A stretch of DNA of 64,000 nucleotides from an uncultured Acetobacteraceae bacterium (GCA_903918195.1 CAIXDS010000157.1:1-64000), one strand, 5' to 3'. Counted from the first letter of the stretch, positions 8,570 through 17,515 are shown. Numbers and translations: made by a program. The notes: generated by a model from the sequence alone, not told the origin.

Positions 8570-8845
8570 TCAGTGCGCCTGCCACCCGCTGGTACCGGCG
8601 CAGATCACCGGCACCGCGATGCTGCCGCCGCAAATGTCGCCAACCGAGATTGTCACCGCCCCGGTGCGGCCGGCGACGCTGGTCACCGGCGCGGCCGAGA
8701 GCGGCACGAAACCGAGCGTGGTCGTGATATCCAGCGCGTCGAGCTGGCGCTGCGTTTGCGCCTGCGCGGGGGGTGTCGCGCCGGCGACGCAGAGGGCAGC
8801 CACCATGACGATGGCGCACCAGGTGCGCGCAATCCTGCGGATCAT
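8570..8845 (-). CDS. Short secreted fibre-like protein, probable truncated duplicate
   Basis: A 91-residue protein with a strong signal peptide (MIRRIARTWCAIVMVAALCV, cleavage near AQAQ) followed by SVAGRTGAVTISVGD, the same motif as in the large fibre at 4543-6501. It stops shortly after, so it looks like the N-terminal part of a fibre gene cut down by recombination. Whether it is expressed is unknown. It sits directly upstream of the YmfQ-like gene, between canonical baseplate genes. Confidence 0.6.
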   Translation of the reverse strand: MIRRIARTWCAIVMVAALCVAGATPPAQAQTQRQLDALDITTTLGFVPLSAAPVTSVAGRTGAVTISVGDICGGSIAVPVICAGTSGWQAH

Positions 8846-8888
8846 GTGACGCTCCGGAATGTGTGAGGCGGGGCGCGCCGGGCTGGCG

Positions 8889-10028
8889 CTATTCGAAAGT
8901 GACCGTGCCGAGGGTTGGCAGGGCGCCGGTGGGCGCGGTGCTGACGGCGGAGGGCGACGCCAGCGTGAACCGCACCAGCCCCGGCACGGCGGCCAGGGTG
9001 TCGGTCAGGTCGGATGGGAACAGATTGCCATTGCTGGCCCCCTCCGAGCCGACCGGCCAGGCCGTGCCGCCCACCGAGGCGACCCGCAGCAGCGCCGCCG
9101 CCAGCGCCGTGACGACCGCCGCCTGCATCGCCGTGGTGGCTGGGTACAGGTTGGCGATGGTGACGTTGACCGGGTAGACGGCCGGCGCGACCGAATAGAC
9201 CAGGGCGGTGACCGGGCGCTTCGGCCAGATGGCGTTCGCCACGGCGAGCTGGTCACCGGCGGCCGCGGTGGCGCGGGTTTCCAGCGCGGCGACGCCGTTG
9301 GTGCCCTGCGGGAACCCGCCATGCGCCGCCTCGGTCGCGTCGAACATGGTGTAGACGGTCACCGTGCCGGCGCCGGCCGCGTTCGGGGCGACCCAGGCCC
9401 GGGTGACACCGGGCACGGCGAGCGCCCATTCGAGGTAGTCGGACATCGCCCCGCCCTGCGGTGGCGCGGCATAGGCCGCCAGCATGCGCGTGCGGGTCTG
9501 GTCCTGTGTCTCGGCGTCGGCGCCGCCGGTGATGGCCGCAGCCGCCACGCCGGCCGGGCTGACACCCGCCGCACCGGCACTGAGCGTGAGCACCGTGCCA
9601 GCCGACGCATTGCCCGCGGCGCCCGCCGTGGCGGCGGTGAAGGCCACGCTGATGTTGCCGCTGCCGTTCGGCGTGCCGATCGCCGTGGTGGTGTAGACGA
9701 AGCCATCACCGCGCGTGAGGCTGGCGCCGGAAGCGACGCTGCTGCCGGTGCCGCCGGTGGTCGACCAGGTACCGGAGGCATAGGACGCCGGCAGGGCTGT
9801 GATGTTCTTCAGCGCTGCCCAGGCGAGCATCCGTTCCGCCGTCGCGCCCCAGGGCGTCGCCTCATTGGCGATCCGGTCGAGGAAGGCATAGTGCAGCGCG
9901 GCGATGCCGGCCTGCGCCCAGGCCAGGCACCACAACACCGCCACCGGCAGCAGGTTGCCGGCCTGGGTCTGCATGTCGGCCCAGATTTGATTGCGCAGCT
10001 GGGTCAGGGTCGGGCGGGGGAATGGCAT
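8889..10028 (-). CDS. Baseplate J / Mu gp47-like protein
   Basis: A 379-residue baseplate wedge protein. The start PFPRPTLTQLRNQIWADM and the AERMLAWAALKNITALPASYASG block match the Baseplate_J family, as do the repeated beta segments of small residues and the later WALAVPGVTRAWV motif. It forms the wedge around the hub in contractile tails. It follows gp46 in Mu; here a fibre-like gene and a 63-residue gene intervene, indicating modular insertion. Confidence 0.88.
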   Translation of the reverse strand: MPFPRPTLTQLRNQIWADMQTQAGNLLPVAVLWCLAWAQAGIAALHYAFLDRIANEATPWGATAERMLAWAALKNITALPASYASGTWSTTGGTGSSVASGASLTRGDGFVYTTTAIGTPNGSGNISVAFTAATAGAAGNASAGTVLTLSAGAAGVSPAGVAAAAITGGADAETQDQTRTRMLAAYAAPPQGGAMSDYLEWALAVPGVTRAWVAPNAAGAGTVTVYTMFDATEAAHGGFPQGTNGVAALETRATAAAGDQLAVANAIWPKRPVTALVYSVAPAVYPVNVTIANLYPATTAMQAAVVTALAAALLRVASVGGTAWPVGSEGASNGNLFPSDLTDTLAAVPGLVRFTLASPSAVSTAPTGALPTLGTVTFE

Positions 10029-10037
10029 TGGCAGCCG

Positions 10038-10229
10038 TCACGCGGGTTGCGCGATGGCGTCGGCCGGCACGGCACAAGCCGCCTGCGCCCGCTGTGCCGC
10101 AACCACTTGTTGCTGAAGATCGTGGATCAACGGGGCGGAGACCTTGTAGGGCAGCTCCCCGAGCCCCGCCGCAACGATGTGCCACTGAGCCAGCGTGAAC
10201 GCGGCGGGTATTTTCGGTTGTTCGTCCAT
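10038..10229 (-). CDS. Small phage protein of unknown function
   Basis: A 63-residue, mainly helical acidic protein (MDEQPKIPAAFTLAQWHIVAAG). It lies 9 bp upstream of the fibre gene's 3' end and 9 bp before the baseplate J gene, in the same direction. It has no cysteine motif or membrane segment. Perhaps a fibre chaperone, judged only by size and position. Confidence 0.55.
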   Translation of the reverse strand: MDEQPKIPAAFTLAQWHIVAAGLGELPYKVSAPLIHDLQQQVVAAQRAQAACAVPADAIAQPA

Positions 10230-10238
10230 AGGTTCACC

Positions 10239-11447
10239 TCACCAGCAAGGAATGTGTCGAACGGTCCCGTTTATTTCTACGGGAAGCCAGAACGCCGGGT
10301 TGCCGGCGGCGGGGGCGTTTGTCAGGGTGCCGGCTGACGATCCTGACCCGTTGACCGCCGCCGTGAAGTTGACCGCTCCGGTTGAGGGACTGTTGATGTT
10401 TACGATGCCACTAAATGCTGCGCTTCCGGTCACAGTCAGGCCGCCGCCTACACCAAGCGTGTTTGTAACGTAAACGATACCTGTTCCTTGAGGGGCAAGG
10501 TTCAATTGAATGTTCGCGTCGGTGCCTGCCGTCCCAAATGTCACTCCAGCGCCCGCGACACTCGGGATCAGAACAGGAAAGTTCACCGAGGCCCACACGT
10601 TGTTAACCTGCAAGGAGGCGTGCCCGGCGTTGTTCACCAGCGAGGTATTGCCGTCGAAAAACTGCAGGCTGGCGCCGTCGGACGCATAAGTGACCGACGA
10701 GGCGATGAACGGGCCGGCAGCATCCGAGGCATCATGCCACTGCAGCATGCTCCCCTTCGGCATCCGCATCGCGAAACCAAATCCGGCATAGTTCGTCAGC
10801 GCGCCGGCGGCGATCATAATACCGGTCTGGAAGTGGGCGCCGTTCGCCGCGATCCCGAGCGCGAAATTCGCGTCCGTAACGCCTGCATGTTCGCCTCCGG
10901 AGGCGAGCCACAAAGCGGAGGGGGCGCCGTACAGCAATGGAGAACCCGGCGTGGTAGCAGTCGCCGCGGCGCCGAAATTTACCGCATCGATCTCGCGACC
11001 GAATGCGATACCTCCGGCACCGGCCAGGATCTGCGCCTCATCATATCCGGCATAGACAGAAAGCCGCCGGCCCGAGGTCGCGAAGATGTCGTCGTTGAAC
11101 GCGAAACTGGCGTGGCCGATGGTGGTCTGGAGCGAACCATAGCTGCTCGAAAGGTCCGAGCCGCGTGACGCCGTTGTCAGCGCAATCTGGCCTTTTGCGG
11201 AAAGTATCGCCGAGGCCGCGCCTGTGACCGGCCAATTCAGGTTGAAGGACGCATCTCCGGTTAACCAGTCAGGGGTGGCGATTTTTGCCGCCAGCGCCGC
11301 CAGCGTGATCGACGTCAGGCTGCCGGTCGGGGTGACAACGTTGCTCGATACGTCGCCGCCGGCCGGCACGCCGGCGGCGAAAGCCGCATTGAGCGCCGCC
11401 GCGGTCAGCTTACTGAATGCTGAGAAGATCGGGAACGCCATGGGCAT
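10239..11447 (-). CDS. Tail fibre-like structural protein
   Basis: A 402-residue beta-rich protein, low in charge and rich in Ala, Gly, Thr and Asn. It has an N-terminal helical segment and a C-terminal TGTLTNAPAAGNPAFWLPVEING-like end resembling other phage fibre termini. The start is the ATG overlapping the gp46 stop as ATGA. It is inserted between gp46- and gp47-like genes, where Mu has none. Function as an additional receptor-binding protein is inferred. Confidence 0.65.
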   Translation of the reverse strand: MPMAFPIFSAFSKLTAAALNAAFAAGVPAGGDVSSNVVTPTGSLTSITLAALAAKIATPDWLTGDASFNLNWPVTGAASAILSAKGQIALTTASRGSDLSSSYGSLQTTIGHASFAFNDDIFATSGRRLSVYAGYDEAQILAGAGGIAFGREIDAVNFGAAATATTPGSPLLYGAPSALWLASGGEHAGVTDANFALGIAANGAHFQTGIMIAAGALTNYAGFGFAMRMPKGSMLQWHDASDAAGPFIASSVTYASDGASLQFFDGNTSLVNNAGHASLQVNNVWASVNFPVLIPSVAGAGVTFGTAGTDANIQLNLAPQGTGIVYVTNTLGVGGGLTVTGSAAFSGIVNINSPSTGAVNFTAAVNGSGSSAGTLTNAPAAGNPAFWLPVEINGTVRHIPCW

Positions 11448-11950
11448 CAACCTATGATGTCTTCGTCGAGGGAACTGACGTCGAGCTCGAACAACGCGCC
11501 GGTCGATCCGGCATCAGGGACAGCGGAGCCGGCGAGCACGGCGTCCCAGGCCCAACCATAATTGAACTGCTTCACGGTGCCGTCTGGTTCGGTGACCGCG
11601 ACGGCCAGCGCCAGCATGGCGCCCTGCCATTGGCCGGTGACCGTGACTGAGGCCGCGACGTTGTTGTCGATCAGCCATTGCAACGAGGCCTGCGCCGTGC
11701 CGATCGCCTGCGCGAGCGTCGCCGCGGACACCACGCCGCGTTCCAGTTGCCAGAGCTGCGAGCCGATCTCCGTGCCGCTGTAGGCGGTCGCCCACCAGCC
11801 GCGCGGGTCGCCGTCGGGCGGCACGACATCGGGCGCAGCGGCGGCGTCGGTGAACACCGACAGGATGATCGCGGTTTCGAGGTCGGTGCCGGTGGCGGAC
11901 CAGTCCGCCGTGCCGGTGGCATTGTTCCACGCGAGGAAGATGTCGGGCAT
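11447..11950 (-). CDS. Phage GP46 family baseplate protein
   Basis: A 167-residue protein of the Mu gp46 type. Recognisable features are the N-terminal DIFLAWNNATGTADW, the LETAIILSVFTDAAA block, the PRGWWATAYSGTEIGSQLWQLERG segment (W-W-x-D/T-x-Y-x-G-xx-GS-LW-L in the family) and the helical SLQWLIDNNVAASV. It is part of the contractile-tail baseplate and overlaps its downstream neighbour by 1 nt. Confidence 0.88.
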   Translation of the reverse strand: MPDIFLAWNNATGTADWSATGTDLETAIILSVFTDAAAAPDVVPPDGDPRGWWATAYSGTEIGSQLWQLERGVVSAATLAQAIGTAQASLQWLIDNNVAASVTVTGQWQGAMLALAVAVTEPDGTVKQFNYGWAWDAVLAGSAVPDAGSTGALFELDVSSLDEDIIG

Positions 11951-11953
11951 GGA

Positions 11954-12535
11954 TCACACCAAGTGGTCGGTGAGGCCGGTCGAAATCGTGGCGCCGCCGG
12001 TCTCGATGTTCACAATCGGATGCTCGTGCGCGTCGTAGGCGGTGCGCAGCGCGCCCAGGTTGCCGTGCGCTCCGGCTTGGTCGCTGATGTTGCCGTCCAC
12101 CATCAGGTCGCCGGTCATGGTCGTCATCGGCGACGTGATGGTGACACTGGTTGTCGCGGTGATGTTGACCACCGGCGCGATCACATCCACTTCGGTCACC
12201 GACAGCACCTCGATCTTGCCGCGCCGCAGCCAGACGTGGTCGCCCTGGTCGGTGTGCAGCGCCACTTCGCCTTCCGCCAGCGTGAGGTGATAGCGGCCGT
12301 CATTGGTGGCGATGGCGATGGTGACCGGCGATTGCTCGCCGCCGACCGTCGCCGTGATGGCGCGGCAGCCTGGATGCGGCCGGCTGGCGATGCCGTAATG
12401 CTGCACCAGCGGCACCGCGTCGGTCAGTTCCGGCGTGGATTGCAGCGCCTGCACGGTGCGCACCGCCGCGCCCTCCTGGGTCGCGCCGATGATGGCGAGG
12501 CGGAGGCCGAGCAGCGCGCGGCGGAAGCTCTGCAT
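11954..12535 (-). CDS. Baseplate assembly protein V / Mu gp45-like spike
   Basis: A 193-residue protein of the gpV/gp45 membrane-piercing spike family. It starts MQSFRRALLGLRLAIIG at the ATG overlapping the upstream stop. An OB-fold-like segment (QALQSTPELTDAVPLVQHYG, then beta strands) is followed by a repetitive triple-helix region VDVIAPVVNITATTSVTI, and by an AYDAHEHP segment where such spikes often bind metal. It makes the central spike that penetrates the outer membrane. Confidence 0.88.
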   Translation of the reverse strand: MQSFRRALLGLRLAIIGATQEGAAVRTVQALQSTPELTDAVPLVQHYGIASRPHPGCRAITATVGGEQSPVTIAIATNDGRYHLTLAEGEVALHTDQGDHVWLRRGKIEVLSVTEVDVIAPVVNITATTSVTITSPMTTMTGDLMVDGNISDQAGAHGNLGALRTAYDAHEHPIVNIETGGATISTGLTDHLV

Positions 12536-13710
12536 CAGGGCGCGGCCGCTGCTGGGGCGGCGGGGGCGATGGCCGTGTTCAGCGCGGCGTTCGGCAGCAC
12601 CGGCGGCGGCGCCGGCACGAAGGCGGCGGGCGGCATGAGCGTGACCTCGGCCACCTTGCCGCGGGCGAGATCGGTCACGAACGCCACGTCGGCAATCAGC
12701 CAGGTGTCCGACACGCCCAGCGCCGGCAGATCGACCCGGGCGAGCTGGTTCGGCGTCCACAGCGTGCCGGCGGAATCGCGCCAGCTATCGCAGGTGACAG
12801 TGACCATGTTGCCGCGGCCGAACCGGCGCGCCGCCTCCCAATCGACCCGGCGCTGCGCGATGGCGGGCAGGTTCTGCCCCTGCTCGCTGACGACGAGCAG
12901 CACGCGGTTGCGCAGGCTGCCATTATATTGCTTCAGCGCCAGCGCGGCGGGATCGTATTGCGTGGCGGCGATATTGTCCGGCGTCATGCCAAGACCGGTG
13001 CCCGGCGGATCGATCTGCATCAGCGGATCAACCGACAGGTTCACGCAGATATATTCGCCATAACGCATGTCCATGGCGGACATGGCCGAGGCCGCCTGGA
13101 CATTGACGCCCCGCTGAAAGCCGCTGGCGTGGTTCTGCGTGCCGACGCTGGTCAGCACGACGCGGCCGTTGGTGTCCTCGTAGCAGAGCAGGGCCGCGAA
13201 CCGGCACATCTGTTCGATGATGTTCCACGGCGTATCGCTCAGCGACACGTTGAGCTGCGGAATGACATGACCGTCCGCCGCGAAGACGGAGCCGGAGGCC
13301 GGGTTGCCCTGATCGACCTGACTGACGGAGATGCCATAGCGCGCGGTGACGAGCTGGGCGATCTGCAGAATGGAGCGGTTGAGGAACTGGGAGTTGTCGG
13401 CGATCGCCGAGCAATCCACCAGGTCGGCGCAGCGGCCCCGCCCGACGGCGCGCAGTGCGGTGCCCTGCGGCGAGAACGACGGGATCATCCGGTCAGCGTA
13501 GCCGGTGATGACCGTGGTGCCGCCGACCGACACGACCACCGGGGCACCCGCCTGCGGCGGCACCGCGGCCTCTGGCTGGTTCGGGAATTTCGTCGTCAGC
13601 ATCAGGTCGAAGGTCGGCGGGCAGGTTTCGATGCCGCGCTGGATGTGCACGCCCTGCCAGCCGCTCCATTTCTGGCCGGCAATCGTGAGGGTCACGGTAT
13701 CGTCTGTCAT
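12535..13710 (-). CDS. Baseplate hub protein, Mu gp44 / P family
   Basis: A 391-residue hub protein. Features include the N-terminal VTLTIAGQKWSGWQGVHIQRG, the PTFDLMLT strand, a GYADRMIPSF segment as in gpD/gp44 hub proteins, and GRGRCADLVDCSA. The C-terminus is an Ala/Pro-rich tail that may be disordered. It connects the tube to the spike. It is the first gene downstream of the plus-strand moron cassette and shares a 1-nt overlap with the spike gene. Confidence 0.85.
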   Translation of the reverse strand: MTDDTVTLTIAGQKWSGWQGVHIQRGIETCPPTFDLMLTTKFPNQPEAAVPPQAGAPVVVSVGGTTVITGYADRMIPSFSPQGTALRAVGRGRCADLVDCSAIADNSQFLNRSILQIAQLVTARYGISVSQVDQGNPASGSVFAADGHVIPQLNVSLSDTPWNIIEQMCRFAALLCYEDTNGRVVLTSVGTQNHASGFQRGVNVQAASAMSAMDMRYGEYICVNLSVDPLMQIDPPGTGLGMTPDNIAATQYDPAALALKQYNGSLRNRVLLVVSEQGQNLPAIAQRRVDWEAARRFGRGNMVTVTCDSWRDSAGTLWTPNQLARVDLPALGVSDTWLIADVAFVTDLARGKVAEVTLMPPAAFVPAPPPVLPNAALNTAIAPAAPAAAAP

Positions 13711-13872
13711 GATTTGACCTGCGTCCAGGCGTGACGGGACTCCGCCCTTTGCGCTAGCCGGGTTGCCGGCAAGCGTTCGGACACTTGCGTTGGCGGAAGG
13801 CGCTTCGCTTTTCCGCCCTCCGGTTCGCCGGTCACGCTATATTCGCAGGCGCGCGCCCAAGGAGACCGCCCC
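13711..13872 (+). promoter_or_regulatory. Probable promoter of moron cassette 1
   Basis: The 160-bp gap between the hub gene and the plus-strand moron contains CGCTATATTCGCAGG near 13838-13852 with a TATATT -10-like hexamer, then AAGGAG as ribosome binding site before the ATG at 13873. The second moron is preceded by a very similar TGCTATATGCTTAGG, supporting a conserved promoter element. Confidence 0.5.
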
Positions 13873-14304
13873 ATGAATGCCCTCGCGTTCGATACGCTGG
13901 CCTATGCGCGGCGGCTGGAAGTCGCCGGGTTCAGCCGCCAGCAGGCCGAGACGCTGGCCGAGGAGCAGGCCAAGCTCATCGATGAGCGGTTGGCGACGAA
14001 GGCCGATATCGAGGCGCTCCGGCTGGCGACGAAGGCCGATATCGAGGCGCTCCGGCTGGCGACGAAGACCGATATCGAGGCGCTCCGGCTGGCGACGAAG
14101 GCCGACATCGCTTCCGTCAAGGCCGACATAGAGGGCCTCAAGCTGGCGACGAATTCGAGCATTCGGGAAGCGGAACTTCGGCTTGAGGGCAAGGTCGAAG
14201 GGGTCAAGGCCGACATCCTGAAATGGATGGTGGGAACCATGGGCGTTCAGACCGTCGTCATCATCGGCGCCGTGGTCGCCCTGGTTCGCGCCGTGGCGCA
14301 CTGA
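13873..14304 (+). CDS. Moron: membrane-anchored coiled-coil protein (DUF1640-like)
   Basis: A 143-residue protein reading against the tail operon. Residues 1-37 are helical. Residues about 39-82 are four near-identical 11-residue repeats (RLATKADIEAL), encoded by 33-bp direct repeats from 13987, predicting a long coiled coil. A C-terminal membrane anchor follows (VQTVVIIGAVVALVRAV). It is probably anchored in a membrane with a rod-like domain. It has its own promoter and AAGGAG site, so it may be expressed in the lysogen. Its C-terminal LKWMVG-plus-TM design recurs in the 17516 gene. Confidence 0.7.
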   Translation: MNALAFDTLAYARRLEVAGFSRQQAETLAEEQAKLIDERLATKADIEALRLATKADIEALRLATKTDIEALRLATKADIASVKADIEGLKLATNSSIREAELRLEGKVEGVKADILKWMVGTMGVQTVVIIGAVVALVRAVAH

Positions 14305-14319
14305 CCGAAGCCGCCCTTG

Positions 14320-14529
14320 ATGCGAAGCGCCGGCCCGATGCGTGACGCTCCGACGGATTGCCGGGGGCGCCTTGACCTCGCCGAGATGGTGGCGCGGATC
14401 GAGCGGCAGCAGGAAGAAACCCGTAAGTCTATCGCCCGGCAGCGTTGGCAGGCCGGCCTTGTCACCGCCGGCGGCTTCGCCGCGCTGATTGGCGGGCTGC
14501 TGACCATCCTGGCGGCGCTGCACCCCTGA
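14320..14529 (+). CDS. Moron: small membrane protein
   Basis: A 69-residue protein with a charged helical N-terminal half (LAEMVARIERQQEETRKSIARQ) and a C-terminal membrane segment (GGFAALIGGLLTILAAL). It follows the coiled-coil moron by 15 bp in the same orientation. The start is uncertain: ATG at 14320 or 14338, neither with a good ribosome binding site. The shared helix-then-TM design suggests it functions with its neighbour. Confidence 0.55.
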   Translation: MRSAGPMRDAPTDCRGRLDLAEMVARIERQQEETRKSIARQRWQAGLVTAGGFAALIGGLLTILAALHP

Positions 14530-14540
14530 CCTGCCGGCGG

Positions 14541-15809
14541 TCACGCCGCCAGCACCGTCATCGGCGTGGGCATCATGGCCGGATGCCAGGGCTGCACCCG
14601 GCGGATCAGTTCGTCGGACCTGGTGCCGTCGCGGTACAGCTTCTGCGCCCAGGCCAGGGACGGCAGGGGCACCCAGGAGGTGACGGTGCGCAGCGGGGCC
14701 AGGGAGGCGCCGCGGGTGGTCAGGTCGGCCACCACGGCGGCGCGTAACTCGCGCAGCGGCCCCAGCACCCGGTCGTCGCCGGTGTCGCCGGCGAAGGTGA
14801 TCTCGGCGTCGATCGCCGCGGTCACCTGGGCCAGCAGCGCCATCGCATCGTCGTAGCTGGCGGGCGTCGTGGCGGCCTCGGCGGTGGCCAGGGCAGCCAG
14901 GGCGGCGCGGCGGAACAGGGCGGCGCAGGCAACGGCAACCGCCGCCTGCGCCAGGCCGATGGCATCGCCGGCGGTCACCAGCGACGGCTGCACCGCGGTC
15001 AGCGGCAGCAGCAGGCGCACCTGGTCGGCCGGGTCGGTCGCCGCCGCGGCAACCGCGCCCGGCAGGGCGGCGACGGCAGTCTGGATGGCGGTGGGGACAC
15101 CCCCCTCGGCCGCCGCGGTCGCGGTGGCGGCGCCGGCCACGACGGCGGCGCGCGCAGCCGCCGCCTGATCGCTGGTCACCACAGTGCCGGATTGGGTGGC
15201 GTAGGAGCCGAACACGCTGCCGATGCTGGTGACGCCGCCGGCGATCGCGCCCGCGTCGGCGGCGAGCGACAGCGGCAGCGTCACCAGGGCGCCGATCACC
15301 GCCGGGGCGGCGGTGACGATGCCGAGCGCCACCCCGGCCACGCCCAGCGCGGCGCCGAACGAGGTGCCGGCGGCGTTGAACACGTTCAGGCTGCCGAGAT
15401 TGACGCCGCCGATGGTGTCGGCCGAGGCGGAGGGGAAGACCGGATCGGCGCTTTCGCAGAACTCGAAGTCGAGGTCGAAGCCGTTGACGAACTCGCGCGA
15501 CTGGCGGCTGGTGAAGCCGACCACCACGCCGGTGAAGATGCCCAGGGACGGGTGGGTCAGCGTGCCGGTGCCGGCGGTGTTCACCGCCAGCACCAGGGCG
15601 GCATGCTGCACCGCGGCCAGCGGGCCGGCCAGGAAGCCGCGGAAGGCGAACTGCTTCAGGCCCGACCCCAGATCCTCGATCCAGACGGTGTCCTTGTAAG
15701 GGTATTCGTGCAGCGCGGTGCGCCGGCCGAATTTGTTGCGGACCTCATAGACGCCGAATATCTGGCCGCGCCAGGAGGCCGGCAGGATAGTGCCCAGGGT
15801 GCCGCTCAC
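14541..15809 (-). CDS. DNA circularization / Mu gp43-like tail protein
   Basis: A 422-residue protein. The N-terminus matches the DNA circulation N-terminal family: LPASWRGQIFGVYEVRNKFGRRTALHEYPYKD, then WIEDLG and FRGFLAG. The rest is an Ala/Val-rich, mainly helical region. In Mu-like phages this tail protein follows the tape measure and joins tube and hub. A GTG start overlaps the tape-measure stop as GTGA. Confidence 0.85.
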   Translation of the reverse strand: MSGTLGTILPASWRGQIFGVYEVRNKFGRRTALHEYPYKDTVWIEDLGSGLKQFAFRGFLAGPLAAVQHAALVLAVNTAGTGTLTHPSLGIFTGVVVGFTSRQSREFVNGFDLDFEFCESADPVFPSASADTIGGVNLGSLNVFNAAGTSFGAALGVAGVALGIVTAAPAVIGALVTLPLSLAADAGAIAGGVTSIGSVFGSYATQSGTVVTSDQAAAARAAVVAGAATATAAAEGGVPTAIQTAVAALPGAVAAAATDPADQVRLLLPLTAVQPSLVTAGDAIGLAQAAVAVACAALFRRAALAALATAEAATTPASYDDAMALLAQVTAAIDAEITFAGDTGDDRVLGPLRELRAAVVADLTTRGASLAPLRTVTSWVPLPSLAWAQKLYRDGTRSDELIRRVQPWHPAMMPTPMTVLAA

Positions 15810-17443
15810 CGCCCAACCCCCGCATGATCGACCCGCGGGGCGCCGACCGTGGCGGCACCGCTGGCGCTGGCCGTGGCCGTGGTGCCGGCGGGGGCGCCGG
15901 CGATGGTCACGGCGACGTCAACCTTGCCGATCCGCTCGTCCCAGCGCCCCGCCGTGCCGGCGCGGCGATTGGACTCGCCCCACACGTCGCCGGGCCGTTC
16001 ATAGAAGCGGGAAATGATGCCGGCGGCCTGCTGGGGCGTATGGGTCCAGTCGAGCAAATGGCCGGCCTCCCGGTTCTGCCGGTCCTGACCCTGGTGCAGT
16101 TCGTAGTCGATGAAGTCGAGCTGCTCCTCGCGGGTCGATTGGCGGATGTCGTGGCCAGCCCATCTGGCGAACACTGCCTGCCGGTCCGGATGCCACTGCG
16201 CGATGCCGTAAGCCTTGCCGCCGTCGTCGACCCGCGTGGGATTGAACTCGGATTCGCGGTCGAGGTTGGCGACCAGCCCGACCGCCTGTTCCCGGGTCCA
16301 GTGATGCGCGCCCACCATGCGGTTGACGATGCCGCGCGCCACGTCCTCCTGGCCGCCGGAAATGCCGCCCCACCAGTCGCCGAGCCGCTGGCCGATGGTG
16401 CGGCCGGGCGGCGCGCCGCCGCCCTGCATGCGGGCGATGGCGTCGTTGTCGTCGGAGAGTGCGCGCGCCGTCGCGTCGCCGCCGACATCGCCGAGCATGT
16501 CGGACTCGTCCATGTGCACCAGCGATTTCAGCACCCGCCAGGCGAGGTTCGGCAGGTCGGCGCCACCGAAGATGACATTGAACCAGGCGGGCGGCTGCCA
16601 CCCATCGACGAGCTTCGTCATTCCCTCGATGCCGTGCGAGACCTCATCCATCAGGCCGGTCAGGCCACCGGCGACGAATTTCGCCAGCACCGAATTGCCG
16701 AGCCCCTCGGCGGCCAGCGCCAGTTCGGTCTGCGCGCGCACATATTCGATCGCCGCCGCCGTCTTGCCCTGGTTGTCGCCGCCGGCTTCCTTCGCCTTCT
16801 TCAGGTATTCGTCGATCTTGCCCGGCCCGGCATCGATCAACTTCAGGATGTCGTCGGCGCCGCGGCCGAAGAACTGCTCGGCGATGCGGAAACGCGCGGT
16901 CGGGTCCTGCACCCGCCGCAGCCCGGCGGCCAGCTTTGGCAGCATGTTCTCGGCCGTTTCGCTGCCCTTGACGATGCCGTCGATGCCGATGCCGAAGCGA
17001 TCGAGGAAGCCCAGGACATCGCCGCCCCGGCCGCCGCGGATGTCGAATATCTTGTCCTTCAGCGCCACCATGCCGCCCGCAGCACCTTCGGCCGAGCCGC
17101 CGGCCAGTCGCACCGCCCCTTCCATCTGCGCCAGCGCCCCGGCGGTCATGCCGGCACGCCGCGCCGTGACGCCCAGTTCCTGCGTGTATTCCGCCCATTT
17201 CGATGTTGCGGACACAATGCCGGCAATGCTGGCGGCGGCCCCCAGGGCGCCCATCGCGGGCGACAGGGCGCTGAGGCCGCGCAGCGCCGCGGTCAGGCCG
17301 GAGGCCTGACCAAGCCCCTTCAGCGCCTCGGTGGTCCTGGTGATCGGCGCGCGGAGGTTGGTCAGTTCCCGGTTGACCGCACGGATCGGCGCCGTGGCAC
17401 GGTCGGTCGCCGAGATGACCAGGCTGTAGCCCGTCGCTGCCAT
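15806..17443 (-). CDS. Tape measure protein with C-terminal phage lysozyme domain
   Basis: A 545-residue protein, short for a contractile-tail tape measure. The N-terminus (YSLVISATDRATAPIRAVNREL) is typical of tape measures. Alternating hydrophobic and coiled-coil regions follow to about residue 340. The last 190 residues form a phage-tail lysozyme domain: GLVANLDRESEFNPTRV with the likely catalytic Glu, GKAYGIAQWHPDR, EEQLDFIDYEL and SRFYERPG. It would set tail length and locally open peptidoglycan during DNA entry. It precedes the circularization gene with a 4-nt overlap. Confidence 0.88.
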   Translation of the reverse strand: MAATGYSLVISATDRATAPIRAVNRELTNLRAPITRTTEALKGLGQASGLTAALRGLSALSPAMGALGAAASIAGIVSATSKWAEYTQELGVTARRAGMTAGALAQMEGAVRLAGGSAEGAAGGMVALKDKIFDIRGGRGGDVLGFLDRFGIGIDGIVKGSETAENMLPKLAAGLRRVQDPTARFRIAEQFFGRGADDILKLIDAGPGKIDEYLKKAKEAGGDNQGKTAAAIEYVRAQTELALAAEGLGNSVLAKFVAGGLTGLMDEVSHGIEGMTKLVDGWQPPAWFNVIFGGADLPNLAWRVLKSLVHMDESDMLGDVGGDATARALSDDNDAIARMQGGGAPPGRTIGQRLGDWWGGISGGQEDVARGIVNRMVGAHHWTREQAVGLVANLDRESEFNPTRVDDGGKAYGIAQWHPDRQAVFARWAGHDIRQSTREEQLDFIDYELHQGQDRQNREAGHLLDWTHTPQQAAGIISRFYERPGDVWGESNRRAGTAGRWDERIGKVDVAVTIAGAPAGTTATASASGAATVGAPRVDHAGVGR

Positions 17444-17515
17444 GGGAACCCTTTGCCGCGGGCGATGCCGCCGGGCGTGCTATATGCTTAGGCGGCGTCT
17501 GAAGGAGGCTGTGCC
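17444..17515 (+). promoter_or_regulatory. Probable promoter of moron cassette 2
   Basis: The short gap carries TGCTATATGCTTAGG near 17479-17493, closely similar to the sequence before moron 1, and a GAAGGAGG ribosome binding site near 17501-17508 ahead of the GTG start. Confidence 0.5.
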
